64,000 nucleotides of DNA from Azotobacter chroococcum (GTDB lineage: Bacteria; Pseudomonadota; Gammaproteobacteria; Pseudomonadales; Pseudomonadaceae), in the NCBI RefSeq assembly GCF_004339665.1, contig NZ_SMMU01000008.1, positions 62,001 to 126,000 on the forward strand, written 5' to 3'. Positions 55,322 through 63,999 of the stretch are shown here, piece by piece (position 1 is the first letter of the stretch; every line of letters starts with the position of its first letter). The notes beneath the pieces are model-generated. The model was not told where the DNA came from. It did not search any database and was given only the letters and a program-made list of their open reading frames with translations. The translations under genes and the position numbers were made by a program.

Positions 55322-57016
55322 ATGCCGCATAGCCTTCCCCTGATCACCACCCTGGCCACCGCGTTCGGCCTGGCCCTGGTGCTGGGCGTTCTCGCCGCCC
55401 GCCTCAAGTTGCCGGCGCTGGTCGGCTACCTGCTGGCCGGCGTGCTCATCGGGCCCTTCACCCCGGGTTTCGTCGCCGATATCCAGCTCGGCCAGGAACT
55501 CGCGGAGATCGGCGTGATGCTGCTTATGTTCGGCGTCGGCCTGCATTTCTCCCTCGACGACCTGCTGGCGGTACGCAAGATCGCCCTGCCGGGGGCCGTA
55601 CTGCAGATCGCCGTGGCCACCGCCCTCGGCGCCGGCATCGCCGCCGCCTGGGGCTGGAGCCTCGGCGGCGCGCTGGTGTTCGGCCTGGCCCTGTCGGTGG
55701 CGAGCACCGTCGTGCTGCTCAGGACCCTGGAAGCGCACGGCATCCTGGACTCCATGAACGGGCGCATCGCGGTCGGCTGGCTGGTGGTCGAGGACCTCGC
55801 CATGGTGCTGGTGCTGGTGCTGCTGCCGCCCCTGGCCGGCGCGCTGGGCGGCGATGCGCCGGACGCCGCGGCGGGAAGCCTGTGGGGCACCCTCGCCCTC
55901 ACCCTGCTCAAGGTGTCGGCCTTCATCGCCCTGATGCTGGTGGGCGGCCGCCGGGTGTTCCCCAAGCTGCTCTGGCTGGTCGCCGGTACCGGCTCGCGGG
56001 AACTCTTCACCCTCTGCGTGGTGGCCGCTGCGGTGAGCATCGCCTACGGGGCGGCCGAACTGTTCGGCGTGTCCTTCGCCCTGGGGGCCTTCTTCGCCGG
56101 CATGGTGCTGCGCGAATCCGAGTTCAGCCACCGCGCCGCCGAGGAATCGCTGCCGCTGCGCGAGGCCTTCGCCGTGCTGTTCTTCGTCTCGGTGGGCATG
56201 CTCTTCGACCCGCGGGTGCTGGTCGAGCAGCCGCTGCAGGTGCTCGCCGTGGTCGGCATCATCGTGGTCGGCAAGTCGATCGCCGCCGCCGCCCTGGTCC
56301 TGCTCCTGCGCTATCCGCTGAACACCGCGCTGATCGTCTCGGCGAGCCTGGCGCAGATCGGCGAATTCTCCTTCATCCTGGCCGGGCTCGGGGTGAGCCT
56401 GGGCCTGCTGCCGGTGGAAGGCCAGAGCCTGATCCTCGCCGGCGCGCTGATCTCGATCGCCCTCAATCCGGTGGTGTTCAAGGCTTCCGAGCCGCTGCAG
56501 GCCTGGCTGCGGTCACGCTCGAAGCTCGCCCGGCAGCTGGAGCGGCCCGCCGATCCGCTGGCCGAACTGCCGATGAGCACCCACGAACGCTATCTATCTG
56601 GGCAAGTCGTGCTGGTCGGCTACGGCCGCGTCGGCCGGCGCATCGCCCAGGCCCTGGCCGAGCGCGACATCCCCTACGTGGTGGCCGAGCGGAACCGCGA
56701 GCTGGTCGAGCGCCTGCGCGCCGACGGCGGCGCGGCCGTCTCGGGCGACGCCGCGGACCCGGCGGTGCTGATCCAGGCGCACATCGCCCGCGCCAGCATG
56801 CTGGTGGTAGCCATCCCCGACACCCTCGACGCGCGGCAGATGATCGCCACTGCCCGCACCCTCAACCCGACGATCGAGACGGTGCTGCGCACCCACAACG
56901 AGGAGGAGGCGGAACTGCTGGAGCGCGAGGCCGCCGGGAAAGTCTTCCTCGGCGAGAACGAACTGGCCAACGGCATGACCCGACACGTGCTGGAGCGCTA
57001 CGGGAAAGCCCGCTGA
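55322..57016 (+). CDS. ybaL: Kef/YbaL-type cation:proton antiporter with RCK domain
   Basis: A 564-residue CPA2 antiporter. The first 385 residues or so contain about twelve helices with family stretches LLAGVLIGPFTPGF and GWLVVEDLAMVLVLVLLPPL. A cytosolic nucleotide-binding RCK/TrkA-N domain follows (VVLVGYGRVGRRIAQALAERD, from about residue 428). It likely exchanges potassium for protons under nucleotide control. It is divergent from the fix operon. The gene symbol is assigned by domain pattern, not by alignment. Confidence 0.85.
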   Translation: MPHSLPLITTLATAFGLALVLGVLAARLKLPALVGYLLAGVLIGPFTPGFVADIQLGQELAEIGVMLLMFGVGLHFSLDDLLAVRKIALPGAVLQIAVATALGAGIAAAWGWSLGGALVFGLALSVASTVVLLRTLEAHGILDSMNGRIAVGWLVVEDLAMVLVLVLLPPLAGALGGDAPDAAAGSLWGTLALTLLKVSAFIALMLVGGRRVFPKLLWLVAGTGSRELFTLCVVAAAVSIAYGAAELFGVSFALGAFFAGMVLRESEFSHRAAEESLPLREAFAVLFFVSVGMLFDPRVLVEQPLQVLAVVGIIVVGKSIAAAALVLLLRYPLNTALIVSASLAQIGEFSFILAGLGVSLGLLPVEGQSLILAGALISIALNPVVFKASEPLQAWLRSRSKLARQLERPADPLAELPMSTHERYLSGQVVLVGYGRVGRRIAQALAERDIPYVVAERNRELVERLRADGGAAVSGDAADPAVLIQAHIARASMLVVAIPDTLDARQMIATARTLNPTIETVLRTHNEEEAELLEREAAGKVFLGENELANGMTRHVLERYGKAR

Positions 57017-57077
57017 GCGGCCGGCAGCCCGCCCAGGGCAATCGCATGAAGCGAAATGTCGGCATGCATACGCCCCT

Positions 57078-57176
57078 GTAGGAGCGGATTCATCCGCGAC
57101 CGCCCCGCATGCGGGGCGTAGATGTTCAACGATTTGCCGCACCTATGGCGCGGGTCGCGAATGAATTCGCTCCTAC
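57078..57176. repeat. REPIN with internal palindrome
   Basis: A REP (GTAGGAGCGGATTCATCCGC, from 57078) and its inverted partner (GAATTCGCTCCTAC, ending 57176) flank a spacer that contains a perfect 18-bp palindrome, CGCCCCGCATGCGGGGCG (57101-57118). It lies between the antiporter and the Fur box of the next operon. Confidence 0.8.
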
Positions 57177-57234
57177 ACGTTCATGCGATTGCCCTGGCAG
57201 CCCGCCATCCGACGGAGCGTGGCTACCCGGGATA

Positions 57235-57253
57235 GATGATAAGGATTATCATC
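57235..57253 (+). promoter_or_regulatory. Fur box upstream of the FecI-type sigma gene
   Basis: GATGATAAGGATTATCATC is a near-perfect 19-bp palindrome and matches the Fur consensus GATAATGATAATCATTATC at most positions. It lies 38 bases before the sigma gene start, so Fur-Fe2+ would block transcription in iron-replete cells. Confidence 0.8.
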
Positions 57254-57290
57254 CATCCCCGCCCTTGCCGACCCGCGTCGTTCCCCGCCG

Positions 57291-57881
57291 ATGTCCGATC
57301 ACGATTCCCCTGCCGACCTCGATCCGCCGGCCGCGCCGGCACCGGGCGAAGCGCCGGAGCAGGACTTCCTGCGGGTCTTCCTGGCCCAGCGCGAGCGGAT
57401 GGAGGCCCTGGTCAGCCGGCGGGTCGGCTGCCGCGCCACGGCGGCGGATCTCATCCAGGACCTGTTTCTGCGCTTCTGGAAACGCCCGCTCCAGCAACTC
57501 GACGAGCCCGGCACCTACCTGCTGCGCAGCGCGCACAACCTGGCCATCGACCACCTGCGCGGCGAAGGCCGGCGCAACCGCTCGCTGGACAGCCTGGCGC
57601 CGGAGCACGACGGCGAAACCGCCCCGCTCGAGGCGGCACTGCAGGCCGGCGACGAGTTGCGCCTGGTCGAGGCCGCGCTGCGCGGCCTGCCGGAGCGCAC
57701 CCGCCACATCTTCCTGCTCAACCGCATCCACGGACGCACCTACGGCGAGATCGCCCAGGCCATGGCGCTATCCCAAAGCGCCGTGGAAAAACATATGATG
57801 CGCGCCCTCGACACCTGCAAGGCGGCCCTCGAACAAGCGCCCGGAAGCCGCCATGCCACGCCAGGGAACGACCGCCGATGA
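57291..57881 (+). CDS. FecI-type ECF sigma factor
   Basis: A 196-residue extracytoplasmic-function sigma factor with region 2 (DLIQDLFLRFWKRP, LLRSAHNLAIDHLRGEGRRN) and region 4 (LPERTRHIFLLNRIHGRTYGEIAQAM). It would direct transcription of the TonB-dependent receptor gene downstream when FecR signals ligand binding. Its own expression is probably iron-repressed through the Fur box. The stop overlaps the FecR start (ATGA). An acidic, Pro-rich N-terminal tail of about 25 residues is variable in this group. Confidence 0.9.
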   Translation: MSDHDSPADLDPPAAPAPGEAPEQDFLRVFLAQRERMEALVSRRVGCRATAADLIQDLFLRFWKRPLQQLDEPGTYLLRSAHNLAIDHLRGEGRRNRSLDSLAPEHDGETAPLEAALQAGDELRLVEAALRGLPERTRHIFLLNRIHGRTYGEIAQAMALSQSAVEKHMMRALDTCKAALEQAPGSRHATPGNDRR

Positions 57882-58876
57882 CCCCGCCGCCCACCTCCGC
57901 CGTGTCCACCGCCCAGGAGCAGGAGGCCTGGCGCTGGCTGCTGCAACGGCACGCCCCGGATCAGACGCTCGACGAGCCGGCCTTCCAGCGCTGGCTGGCC
58001 GCCGACCCCCGGCATCCGCAGCTCTATGCCAAGGCCGAGGCGGTGTGGATGCTCAGCGCCGAGCCCGCGGCCCGGCTGGCCGAGGAGGAGTCGGCCGCCC
58101 TGACCGAGTATCTGGCGCGCCTGGACGCCCCCCGGCGCACGCAGCGGCGCCGCGGCCCGGCCTGGTCGCTGGCCCTGGCCGCCTGCCTGCTGCTGGCGCT
58201 GTGGACCGGCGGCTGGTGGCAGCCGGCGCGCTGGCTCGGCGACCTGCGCGCCGACCATGTCTCGGCGCCCGGCCAGATCCGCGAACTGACCCTGGCCGAC
58301 GGCTCGCGACTGGTACTGGACGGCGACAGCGCCCTGGCGGTGCATTTCGACGGGTGGCAGCGACGGATCGAACTGCTGCGCGGCGCCGCCTCGTTCAAGG
58401 TGCTGCGCAACGGCCTGCCCTTCGTGGTCCGCGCCGAAGGCGGCGAGGCGCGGGTGCTGGGCACCGAGTTCGAAGTCCGCCGCCTGCCCCGGGAAACCCG
58501 CGTCACCGTCGCCTCCGGACAGGTGGCGGTACGCGCCGGCGAAGCGGCCGACCTGCCGCAGGCGGTGCTGCACGCCGGGCAGCGGGTGGCCTTCGCCGAT
58601 GGCCGCCTGGCAGCGCCCGAAGCGGTCGACAGCAGCGCCGCCCTGGCCTGGCGCCAGGGCTGGCTGGCCTTCTACCAGGCCCCGCTGGGCGAGGTGCTGG
58701 AGCGTCTCGGCGACTACTACCCGGGGCGCATCCTGCTGCTCGACGCCGATCTGGCGGCGCGCCGGGTGACCGTCTCCTTCCCCAGCGCCGATCCGCGCGC
58801 GGCGCTGAACGCGCTGCAGGCGCTGCTCGGTTTCCGGCAGCGCGAGCTGCTCGGGCGGGTGATCGTCATCCACTGA
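57878..58876 (+). CDS. FecR-type anti-sigma / signal-transducing membrane protein
   Basis: A 332-residue single-pass protein. The N-terminal DUF4880 region binds the sigma factor (EQEAWRWLLQRHAPDQ, FQRWLAADPRHPQLY). The membrane helix is at about residues 94-112. The periplasmic FecR domain (RELTLADGSRLVLDGDSALAV, VLGTEFEVRRLP) would contact the receptor's signalling domain. It is translationally coupled to the sigma gene. A T-rich stretch follows its stop, and 105 bases separate it from the receptor gene. Confidence 0.9.
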   Translation: MTPPPTSAVSTAQEQEAWRWLLQRHAPDQTLDEPAFQRWLAADPRHPQLYAKAEAVWMLSAEPAARLAEEESAALTEYLARLDAPRRTQRRRGPAWSLALAACLLLALWTGGWWQPARWLGDLRADHVSAPGQIRELTLADGSRLVLDGDSALAVHFDGWQRRIELLRGAASFKVLRNGLPFVVRAEGGEARVLGTEFEVRRLPRETRVTVASGQVAVRAGEAADLPQAVLHAGQRVAFADGRLAAPEAVDSSAALAWRQGWLAFYQAPLGEVLERLGDYYPGRILLLDADLAARRVTVSFPSADPRAALNALQALLGFRQRELLGRVIVIH

Positions 58877-58981
58877 AGTTTTTTTCATTTTTTTGATGAG
58901 GTAATCCGGCGCGGGCTCCGTGTAGTAGTCGAACTGCGATTCATTCGCATCGAAGCAGCCCATGCGCATGAGAAGACCTCG

Positions 58982-61426
58982 ATGACCCACCGCCCCACCC
59001 TTCTGTCCCGTTCTTCCCGGCGGCTCCTGGCGACCGCCCTGCTGGGGCTCGGCCTGAACGGCCTGCCGCCGACTCCGGCCCTGGCCGAGGCGACGCAGGC
59101 CGCCTGGCAGGACCGGCAGCACACCTTCGCCATCGCCGCCGGCCCGCTGCCACGCTCGCTCGGCGAGTTCAGCCGAATCACCGGGCTCAGCCTGGTCTAC
59201 ACCGACGAGGCGCCCTATGACGTGCAGGCCCCGGCGCTGGAAGGGCACCTGAGCGCCGCCGCCGCCCTCGAACGGCTGCTGACAGGCTCCGGCTACACCT
59301 ACCGGCAGCTCGACGCGCGCACCCTGACCCTGCAGCGGCTGGGCGGCGCCGACAGCGGCCTGCTGAGCCTGCCGAGCACCCTGGTCAGCGATACCGGCGA
59401 CATGCAGACCAGCTACCAGCCGGAGCCGACCGCCTCGATCATGCGCAGCGACACGCCGGTGCTGGAGATTCCGCAGACGATCAACGTGGTCCCCGCCCAG
59501 GTGGTCAGGGACCAGCGCCCGCGCAACCTCGACGACGCGCTGAACAACATCAGCGGCATCACCCAGGCCAACACCCTCGGCGGCACCCAGGACGCGGTGA
59601 CCAAGCGCGGCTTCGGCGACAACCGCGACGGCTCGATCATGCGCGACGGCATCCCCTCGATCCTCGGCCGCAACTTCACCGCCAGCGTCGATCACGTCGA
59701 GGTGCTCAAGGGACCGGCGAGCCTCCTCTACGGCATCCAAGACCCGGGCGGGGTGGTCAACCTGGTGAGCAAGAAGCCCGAGCTGACCGCCCATCACGCC
59801 ATCAAGGCGAGCGCCAATGCCTACGCCCACGGGCGCAACGGCAGCGGCGGCCAGTTCGACAGCACCGGAGCGCTGGGCACGCTGGGCGACTACGGGCTGG
59901 CCTACCGGCTCATCGTCGACTACGAGGACGAGGACTACTGGCGCACCTTCGGCACCAACCGCGAAACGACGATCGCCCCCTCGCTGGCCTGGTACGGCGC
60001 GGACACCACCGTGCTGCTGAGCTACGAGCACCGCGAATACAGCTACCCGTTCGACCGCGGCACGGTCATCGACCCGGGCACCGGGCGTCCCCTGGACATC
60101 TCCCGCCGGCGCCGGCTGGACGAGGAATTCAACATCACCGACGGCCGTTCCGACCTGAGCCGCTTCAGCATCGAGCATGCCTTCGACGAACGCTGGAAAG
60201 GCCATTTCGCCTACGGCTGGACCCGCGAGACCTACGACGACGACCAGGTGCGGGTGACCGCGGTCAACACCACCCGGAAGACCGTGACGCGCCGCGTCGA
60301 CGGCACCCACGGCGCGGTCAGCACCAACAGCTTCGCGCGGCTCGGCCTGAACGGCGACTTCGAGCTGTTCGGCCTGCGCCACGAGCTGATGACCGGCATC
60401 GACAGCGAGAAGCGCAAGATCTTCCGCGCCGACCTGATCCGCGGCGCCACCTCGACGCTCAGCTACAGCAACCCCGTCTACGGCCGGGTCGGCGCGTCCG
60501 ACAACGTCGATGCCGCGAGCAGCGACCAGACCGACAAGCTGCGCAGCGACTCCGCCTACTTCCAGGACTCCATCCACCTGAACGAGCGCTGGATCCTGGT
60601 GCTCGGCACGCGCTACCAGCGCTACGACCAGTGGGCCGGACGCGGCCGGCCGTTCAAGGCCAACACCGACGTCAAGGACCACGAATGGACGCCGCGCGCC
60701 GGCCTGGTCTACCGCCTCAGCGACGAGGTCTCGCTGTACGGCAGCTACACCTATTCCTTCAAGCCCAACTCGACCATCGCGCCGCTGGCCAACGACCAGG
60801 TCCTCGACAGCGCGACCCCGCCGGAAGAGGCGCGCTCCTGGGAGCTCGGCGGCAAGCTGGAGATTCCCGGGCGCATCACCGCCAACCTCGCGCTGTTCGA
60901 CATCCACAAGCGCAACGTGCTGGTCAGCCAGCTGGACGCCAACGGCGATAGCTACAGCCGCGCCGCCGGCAAGGTCCGCTCCTACGGCCTGGAGCTGGAC
61001 GTGAGCGGCCAGCTCGACGAGCGCTGGAGCCTGATCGGCAGCTATGCCTGGCTGCACGCCGAGGTGACCGAAGACCCGGAGCTGGAAAACAACCGCCTGC
61101 AGAACGTGGCCAAGACCAGCGCCTCGGCCTCGCTGGTCTACGACGCCGGCGCACTGTTCGGCGGCGACCGGCTGCGCCTGGGCGGCGGCACCCGCTACGT
61201 GGGCAAGCGCTCGGGGGATGCGGCCAACTCCTTCACCCTGCCGTCCTACACGGTGACCGACGTCTTCGCCAGCTACGACACCACCGTCGGCGAGCACAAG
61301 CTCAACCTGCAGCTCAACGTGAAGAACCTGTTCGACAAGACCTACTACGCGTCGAGCGCCAACCAGTACTACGTGTCACTCGGCGAGCCCCGGCAGTTCC
61401 AGCTCTCCACCACGCTGGAGTTCTGA
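58982..61426 (+). CDS. TonB-dependent siderophore receptor with signalling domain
   Basis: An 814-residue outer-membrane receptor of the FecA/FpvA transducer type. It has a signal peptide (to about residue 35, ALA/EAT) and then an N-terminal STN signalling domain (about residues 45-115). The plug domain contains IPQTINVVPAQVVRDQRPRNLDDALNNISGI and VEVLKGPASLLYGI. A 22-strand barrel follows and ends in TTLEF with the C-terminal Phe. The ligand cannot be deduced; a hydroxamate- or catechol-type siderophore is plausible. It forms a cell-surface signalling unit with the preceding sigma/anti-sigma pair. Confidence 0.92.
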   Translation: MTHRPTLLSRSSRRLLATALLGLGLNGLPPTPALAEATQAAWQDRQHTFAIAAGPLPRSLGEFSRITGLSLVYTDEAPYDVQAPALEGHLSAAAALERLLTGSGYTYRQLDARTLTLQRLGGADSGLLSLPSTLVSDTGDMQTSYQPEPTASIMRSDTPVLEIPQTINVVPAQVVRDQRPRNLDDALNNISGITQANTLGGTQDAVTKRGFGDNRDGSIMRDGIPSILGRNFTASVDHVEVLKGPASLLYGIQDPGGVVNLVSKKPELTAHHAIKASANAYAHGRNGSGGQFDSTGALGTLGDYGLAYRLIVDYEDEDYWRTFGTNRETTIAPSLAWYGADTTVLLSYEHREYSYPFDRGTVIDPGTGRPLDISRRRRLDEEFNITDGRSDLSRFSIEHAFDERWKGHFAYGWTRETYDDDQVRVTAVNTTRKTVTRRVDGTHGAVSTNSFARLGLNGDFELFGLRHELMTGIDSEKRKIFRADLIRGATSTLSYSNPVYGRVGASDNVDAASSDQTDKLRSDSAYFQDSIHLNERWILVLGTRYQRYDQWAGRGRPFKANTDVKDHEWTPRAGLVYRLSDEVSLYGSYTYSFKPNSTIAPLANDQVLDSATPPEEARSWELGGKLEIPGRITANLALFDIHKRNVLVSQLDANGDSYSRAAGKVRSYGLELDVSGQLDERWSLIGSYAWLHAEVTEDPELENNRLQNVAKTSASASLVYDAGALFGGDRLRLGGGTRYVGKRSGDAANSFTLPSYTVTDVFASYDTTVGEHKLNLQLNVKNLFDKTYYASSANQYYVSLGEPRQFQLSTTLEF

Positions 61427-61458
61427 GCAGCCGCCCTTTCAAGGTCTTTGGGTAAACT

Positions 61459-61479
61459 CTCCCGATAATCGATCGGGAG
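61459..61479. terminator. Hairpin after the siderophore receptor gene
   Basis: CTCCCGAT (61459-61466) pairs perfectly with ATCGGGAG (61472-61479) across a 5-base loop, 32 bases after the receptor stop and between convergent genes. There is no T-run. The rest of the 192-bp gap to the permease gene shows nothing recognisable. Confidence 0.55.
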
Positions 61480-61618
61480 GACAAGGCGATGTATGGCCAC
61501 CCCGTCAAGCGATACCGATTCCATGATGGCTGGCGGAACAAGCGGCAGCAGAACCAAACCAGCAGCCAGCACGAACGGTAGCGGGTCGACGAGAACGCAC
61601 CCGCCGACTGTCCGTGGC

Positions 61619-62989
61619 TCAGAGCACCACGAACAGCAGCCAGACCACGACCGGCGCGATGAGGGTGACGGCAGCGCAGTAGACCAGGAGTTGCCGGAAG
61701 AAGGCGTCACGGTTCACGCCTTGCGCATTGGCGAGAACCAGCGCCCCGTTGGTCGAGAAGGGACTCACATCGACGATGGTCGACGAGACGGCCATGGCGG
61801 CAATGAAGCCGACCGCGCTCACACCGGTGTCGCCCAGCAAGAATGGCACGGCCAGCGGGATCAGCGAGCCGAGCACCGCCGTCGACGAGGCGAAGGCCGA
61901 CACGACTGCGCCCACGAAGCACAGCAGCAGCGCGGCGACCAGCGGCGAGGTCAGGCCGGCCACGCCGTGGCCGACGAAATCGATCGTCCCCATCCGCTCC
62001 AGCACACTCACGTAGGTGCTGACGCCGACGACCAGCAGGATCTCCGGCCAGGGCACCTGCCCCAGGGCGTGTTTCTGCAGGTTGGGCGCCATCACCGTGA
62101 GCACCAGCCCGATGGTGAGGGAGACGAAGCCGATGTCCTGCCCGAAAAACAGCGTGAGCACCACCAGGACCAATAGTCCTGCCACGGTGACGATCCGGTA
62201 TGGGCGCGCGCCTGTGTCCTGCAATACGGACGGCGCTGCACTTACCGGAGAATCCTCGCCCTGGCCTGCCTTGCAGGGCTTCCCGGGGAGCGACTCGCCC
62301 GGCGTGCCGCCACGGACCCGTGCCTCATCCTGGCGGTGAGCACGAGGTGGCCCGAAGGCTGTGCTGCACGGATCCGCCCCCTGGCGGATCAGCTTCATGC
62401 CGCCCATGAGGAAGAACAGCAGCGAGGCGACGGTCAGGTTGACGGCAAGACTGGCCATCATGGTCGCGATCTCGTTGAGCGGCAGGCCGGCCTTGGCAAC
62501 GACCTTGTTGGTGATGCCGCCATAGATGCTGATCGGCGAGAAGCCACCGCCCTGCGCCCCATGAATCACCATGAGGCCCATCATCAGCGGGTTGATGCCG
62601 TGCCGTGCGGCAAAGCCGAGCGCGATGGGCACAATGATCGCCACTGCCGCCGGACTGACTGCGCCCACAGAGGTGAGCGCGCCCGCGATGAAGAACATGA
62701 GCCAGGGGATTGCCGCGATGCGACCGCGCACCGCGCGTACAGCCAGTTTCACGAGCCAGTCGATCGTGCCGCTGTTCTGCGCCAGCACGAACAGGTAGGT
62801 GATGCCCAGCAATGTCAGGAACAGATCGACCGGAAAGCCGCCCATGATGGCCTTGGCATTCATGCCTGCCACCAGCGTGCCGACGAGGAACGCGCCGGCG
62901 AAGGCGATCACCCCCATGTTGATGGGCAGCACCGCGGCGAGCACGAACATGCCGACCAGCACATAGATCGAAATCCACTGGGCACCCAT
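61619..62989 (-). CDS. MatC/SLC13-type dicarboxylate or anion permease
   Basis: A 456-residue membrane protein in two similar halves. The N-terminal half resembles the MatC domain (LPINMGVIAFAGAFLVGTLV, GALTSVGAVSPAAVAIIVPIAL). The C-terminal half has VSAFASSTAVLGSLIPLAVPFL and the SSTIVDVSPFSTNGALVL stretch. The halves are joined by an unusually long hydrophilic linker of about 65 residues (about 206-270). Substrate is probably a dicarboxylate such as malonate or succinate, from family knowledge only. No malonate-utilisation genes are adjacent. Confidence 0.82.
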   Translation of the reverse strand: MGAQWISIYVLVGMFVLAAVLPINMGVIAFAGAFLVGTLVAGMNAKAIMGGFPVDLFLTLLGITYLFVLAQNSGTIDWLVKLAVRAVRGRIAAIPWLMFFIAGALTSVGAVSPAAVAIIVPIALGFAARHGINPLMMGLMVIHGAQGGGFSPISIYGGITNKVVAKAGLPLNEIATMMASLAVNLTVASLLFFLMGGMKLIRQGADPCSTAFGPPRAHRQDEARVRGGTPGESLPGKPCKAGQGEDSPVSAAPSVLQDTGARPYRIVTVAGLLVLVVLTLFFGQDIGFVSLTIGLVLTVMAPNLQKHALGQVPWPEILLVVGVSTYVSVLERMGTIDFVGHGVAGLTSPLVAALLLCFVGAVVSAFASSTAVLGSLIPLAVPFLLGDTGVSAVGFIAAMAVSSTIVDVSPFSTNGALVLANAQGVNRDAFFRQLLVYCAAVTLIAPVVVWLLFVVL

Positions 62990-63313
62990 CGCCTGTCTCC
63001 TGATTCGCTCGGGAGCGCATCGCAGTTACCGGGCTTTCCTGGCTCTGGTGACGTATCAGCGTAGCCATCGCGGAGCGGCCGCGAAGCTCGACATTCCCTG
63101 GAAAGGCCTCGCCCCGCCGATCATGAATGCTTCAGCTTGCCGAACAGGCACTCGACGAGGTCGACGCTCGCCCTGGTGGCGCCGGTCACAGGAACGTTGT
63201 TTGGAAAAGTCCCGTCAGCCCATCGAGACGGCGTGGACCGAAAAGCCGAAGGCCGGACGATGCGTTGCGCTTCGTCCGGCCTTCGGGAACGGCGACAGAT
63301 TGCGGACCGGCGG
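62990..63313. other. Gap between ferritin paralogue and permease
   Basis: No gene is seen. It should hold the permease promoter (near 63000-63100, not resolvable) and contains the terminator of the upstream ferritin-like gene at 63241-63286. Confidence 0.4.
63241..63286 (-). terminator. Rho-independent terminator of the ferritin paralogue
   Basis: A perfect 15-bp stem (63246-63260 with 63272-63286) and an 11-base loop, followed on the minus strand by C and then TTTT (63241-63244). It lies 28 bases after the stop of the ferritin-like gene. Confidence 0.8.
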
Positions 63314-63781
63314 TCAGCCGGCGGCGGTCAGCTTCACCAGGTTGGCGTGCCAGACATCCAGCTGCACCACGTGCTCGGCCTCTTCGTCGGCGAACTCGGT
63401 GGCCATCGCCTTCACTTCCGGGTCGGCGGTTTCGTCGGCGATCTTCTGGTAGTACTCATGGCTGCGCTGTTCGCCGCGCATGGCCAGCGCCATGGCGCCG
63501 AACACGTCGATGTCCGGGTCCACCGGACCCCAGGCGGCCTCCGGGCTGGAGCCCTCGGGCCAGTCGTACTCGTCGGCCGCCAGCTTCGGCAGGTCGTGGA
63601 AGCCGCCGCGCTCCATGGCCTCGCGCTGATGCAGGCGGGAATAGTGGGACATCTGCTGGAAGAACTCCGCCACCTCGGCATTGCCGAGTTTCTGCATGGC
63701 TTCGGCCAGCTCGGCATAGCGGCGGGACGACTCCTTCTCCAACTGGATGGCATGGGCAAGGAAACGCTGGATCTCGTTCAC
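63314..63781 (-). CDS. Ferritin-like protein, paralogue of the fix-operon copy
   Basis: A 155-residue protein closely similar along its whole length to the ferritin-like protein at 50704-51162: the shared stretches IQRFLAHAIQLEKES, YSRLH, RGGFHDLPKLA and YDWPEG are identical. It also has SRLH in place of ExxH in helix B and keeps ExxH in helix D (EEAEH). The start is a GTG (63781) behind AAGGAGAGG. Upstream on the same strand are traces of a fixX-like gene, so this is the second half of a duplicated pair. It ends with its own terminator. Confidence 0.85.
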   Translation of the reverse strand: MNEIQRFLAHAIQLEKESSRRYAELAEAMQKLGNAEVAEFFQQMSHYSRLHQREAMERGGFHDLPKLAADEYDWPEGSSPEAAWGPVDPDIDVFGAMALAMRGEQRSHEYYQKIADETADPEVKAMATEFADEEAEHVVQLDVWHANLVKLTAAG

Positions 63782-63817
63782 ACCCCTCTCCTTAATATCG
63801 ATTGAAGGTGGATGAAA

Positions 63818-63999
63818 GCCGAAGCCGCCACGGCCCTTGCGGACGATCGTGAGGCCTCACGTAAAGTGTGGATAATGCGGCAGGTTTCGCATTGCCGGCA
63901 ACCGGCGATTTGCCGCGGCGGATGCTGCCCGTCGGGCGAAGCGCCCGGTAGACTCGAACCGACGACCGGAGAAACCGCCGCCGGCGGCTGCCCATCCAC
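63818..63999 (-). pseudogene. Probable decayed fixX-like gene, cut by window edge
   Basis: Read on the minus strand, GCRQCETCRII (63903-63871) matches GCLECGTCRII of FixX at 8 of 11 residues. FixX then has 12 residues before RGGFG. Here an RGGFG is found in another frame (63832-63818) after 38 bases instead of 36, so a frameshift separates the two pieces. The first cysteine cluster of FixX is not recognisable. The piece lies immediately before a ferritin-like gene, exactly as fixX does in the fix operon. Any 5' part is beyond the window. Confidence 0.5.

Noticed and set aside
57740-61297. Very long minus-strand open frame (1185 codons)
   Set aside because: It is antisense to the clearly real FecR and siderophore receptor genes and gives low-complexity Ala/Val/Gly/His/Gln-rich sequence typical of reverse frames in high-GC DNA.
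61440-61618. Possible small membrane protein or transposase remnant on the minus strand downstream of the permease
   Set aside because: A hydrophobic stretch is open, but there is no ribosome binding site, it overlaps the permease end in another frame and nothing recognisable is encoded.
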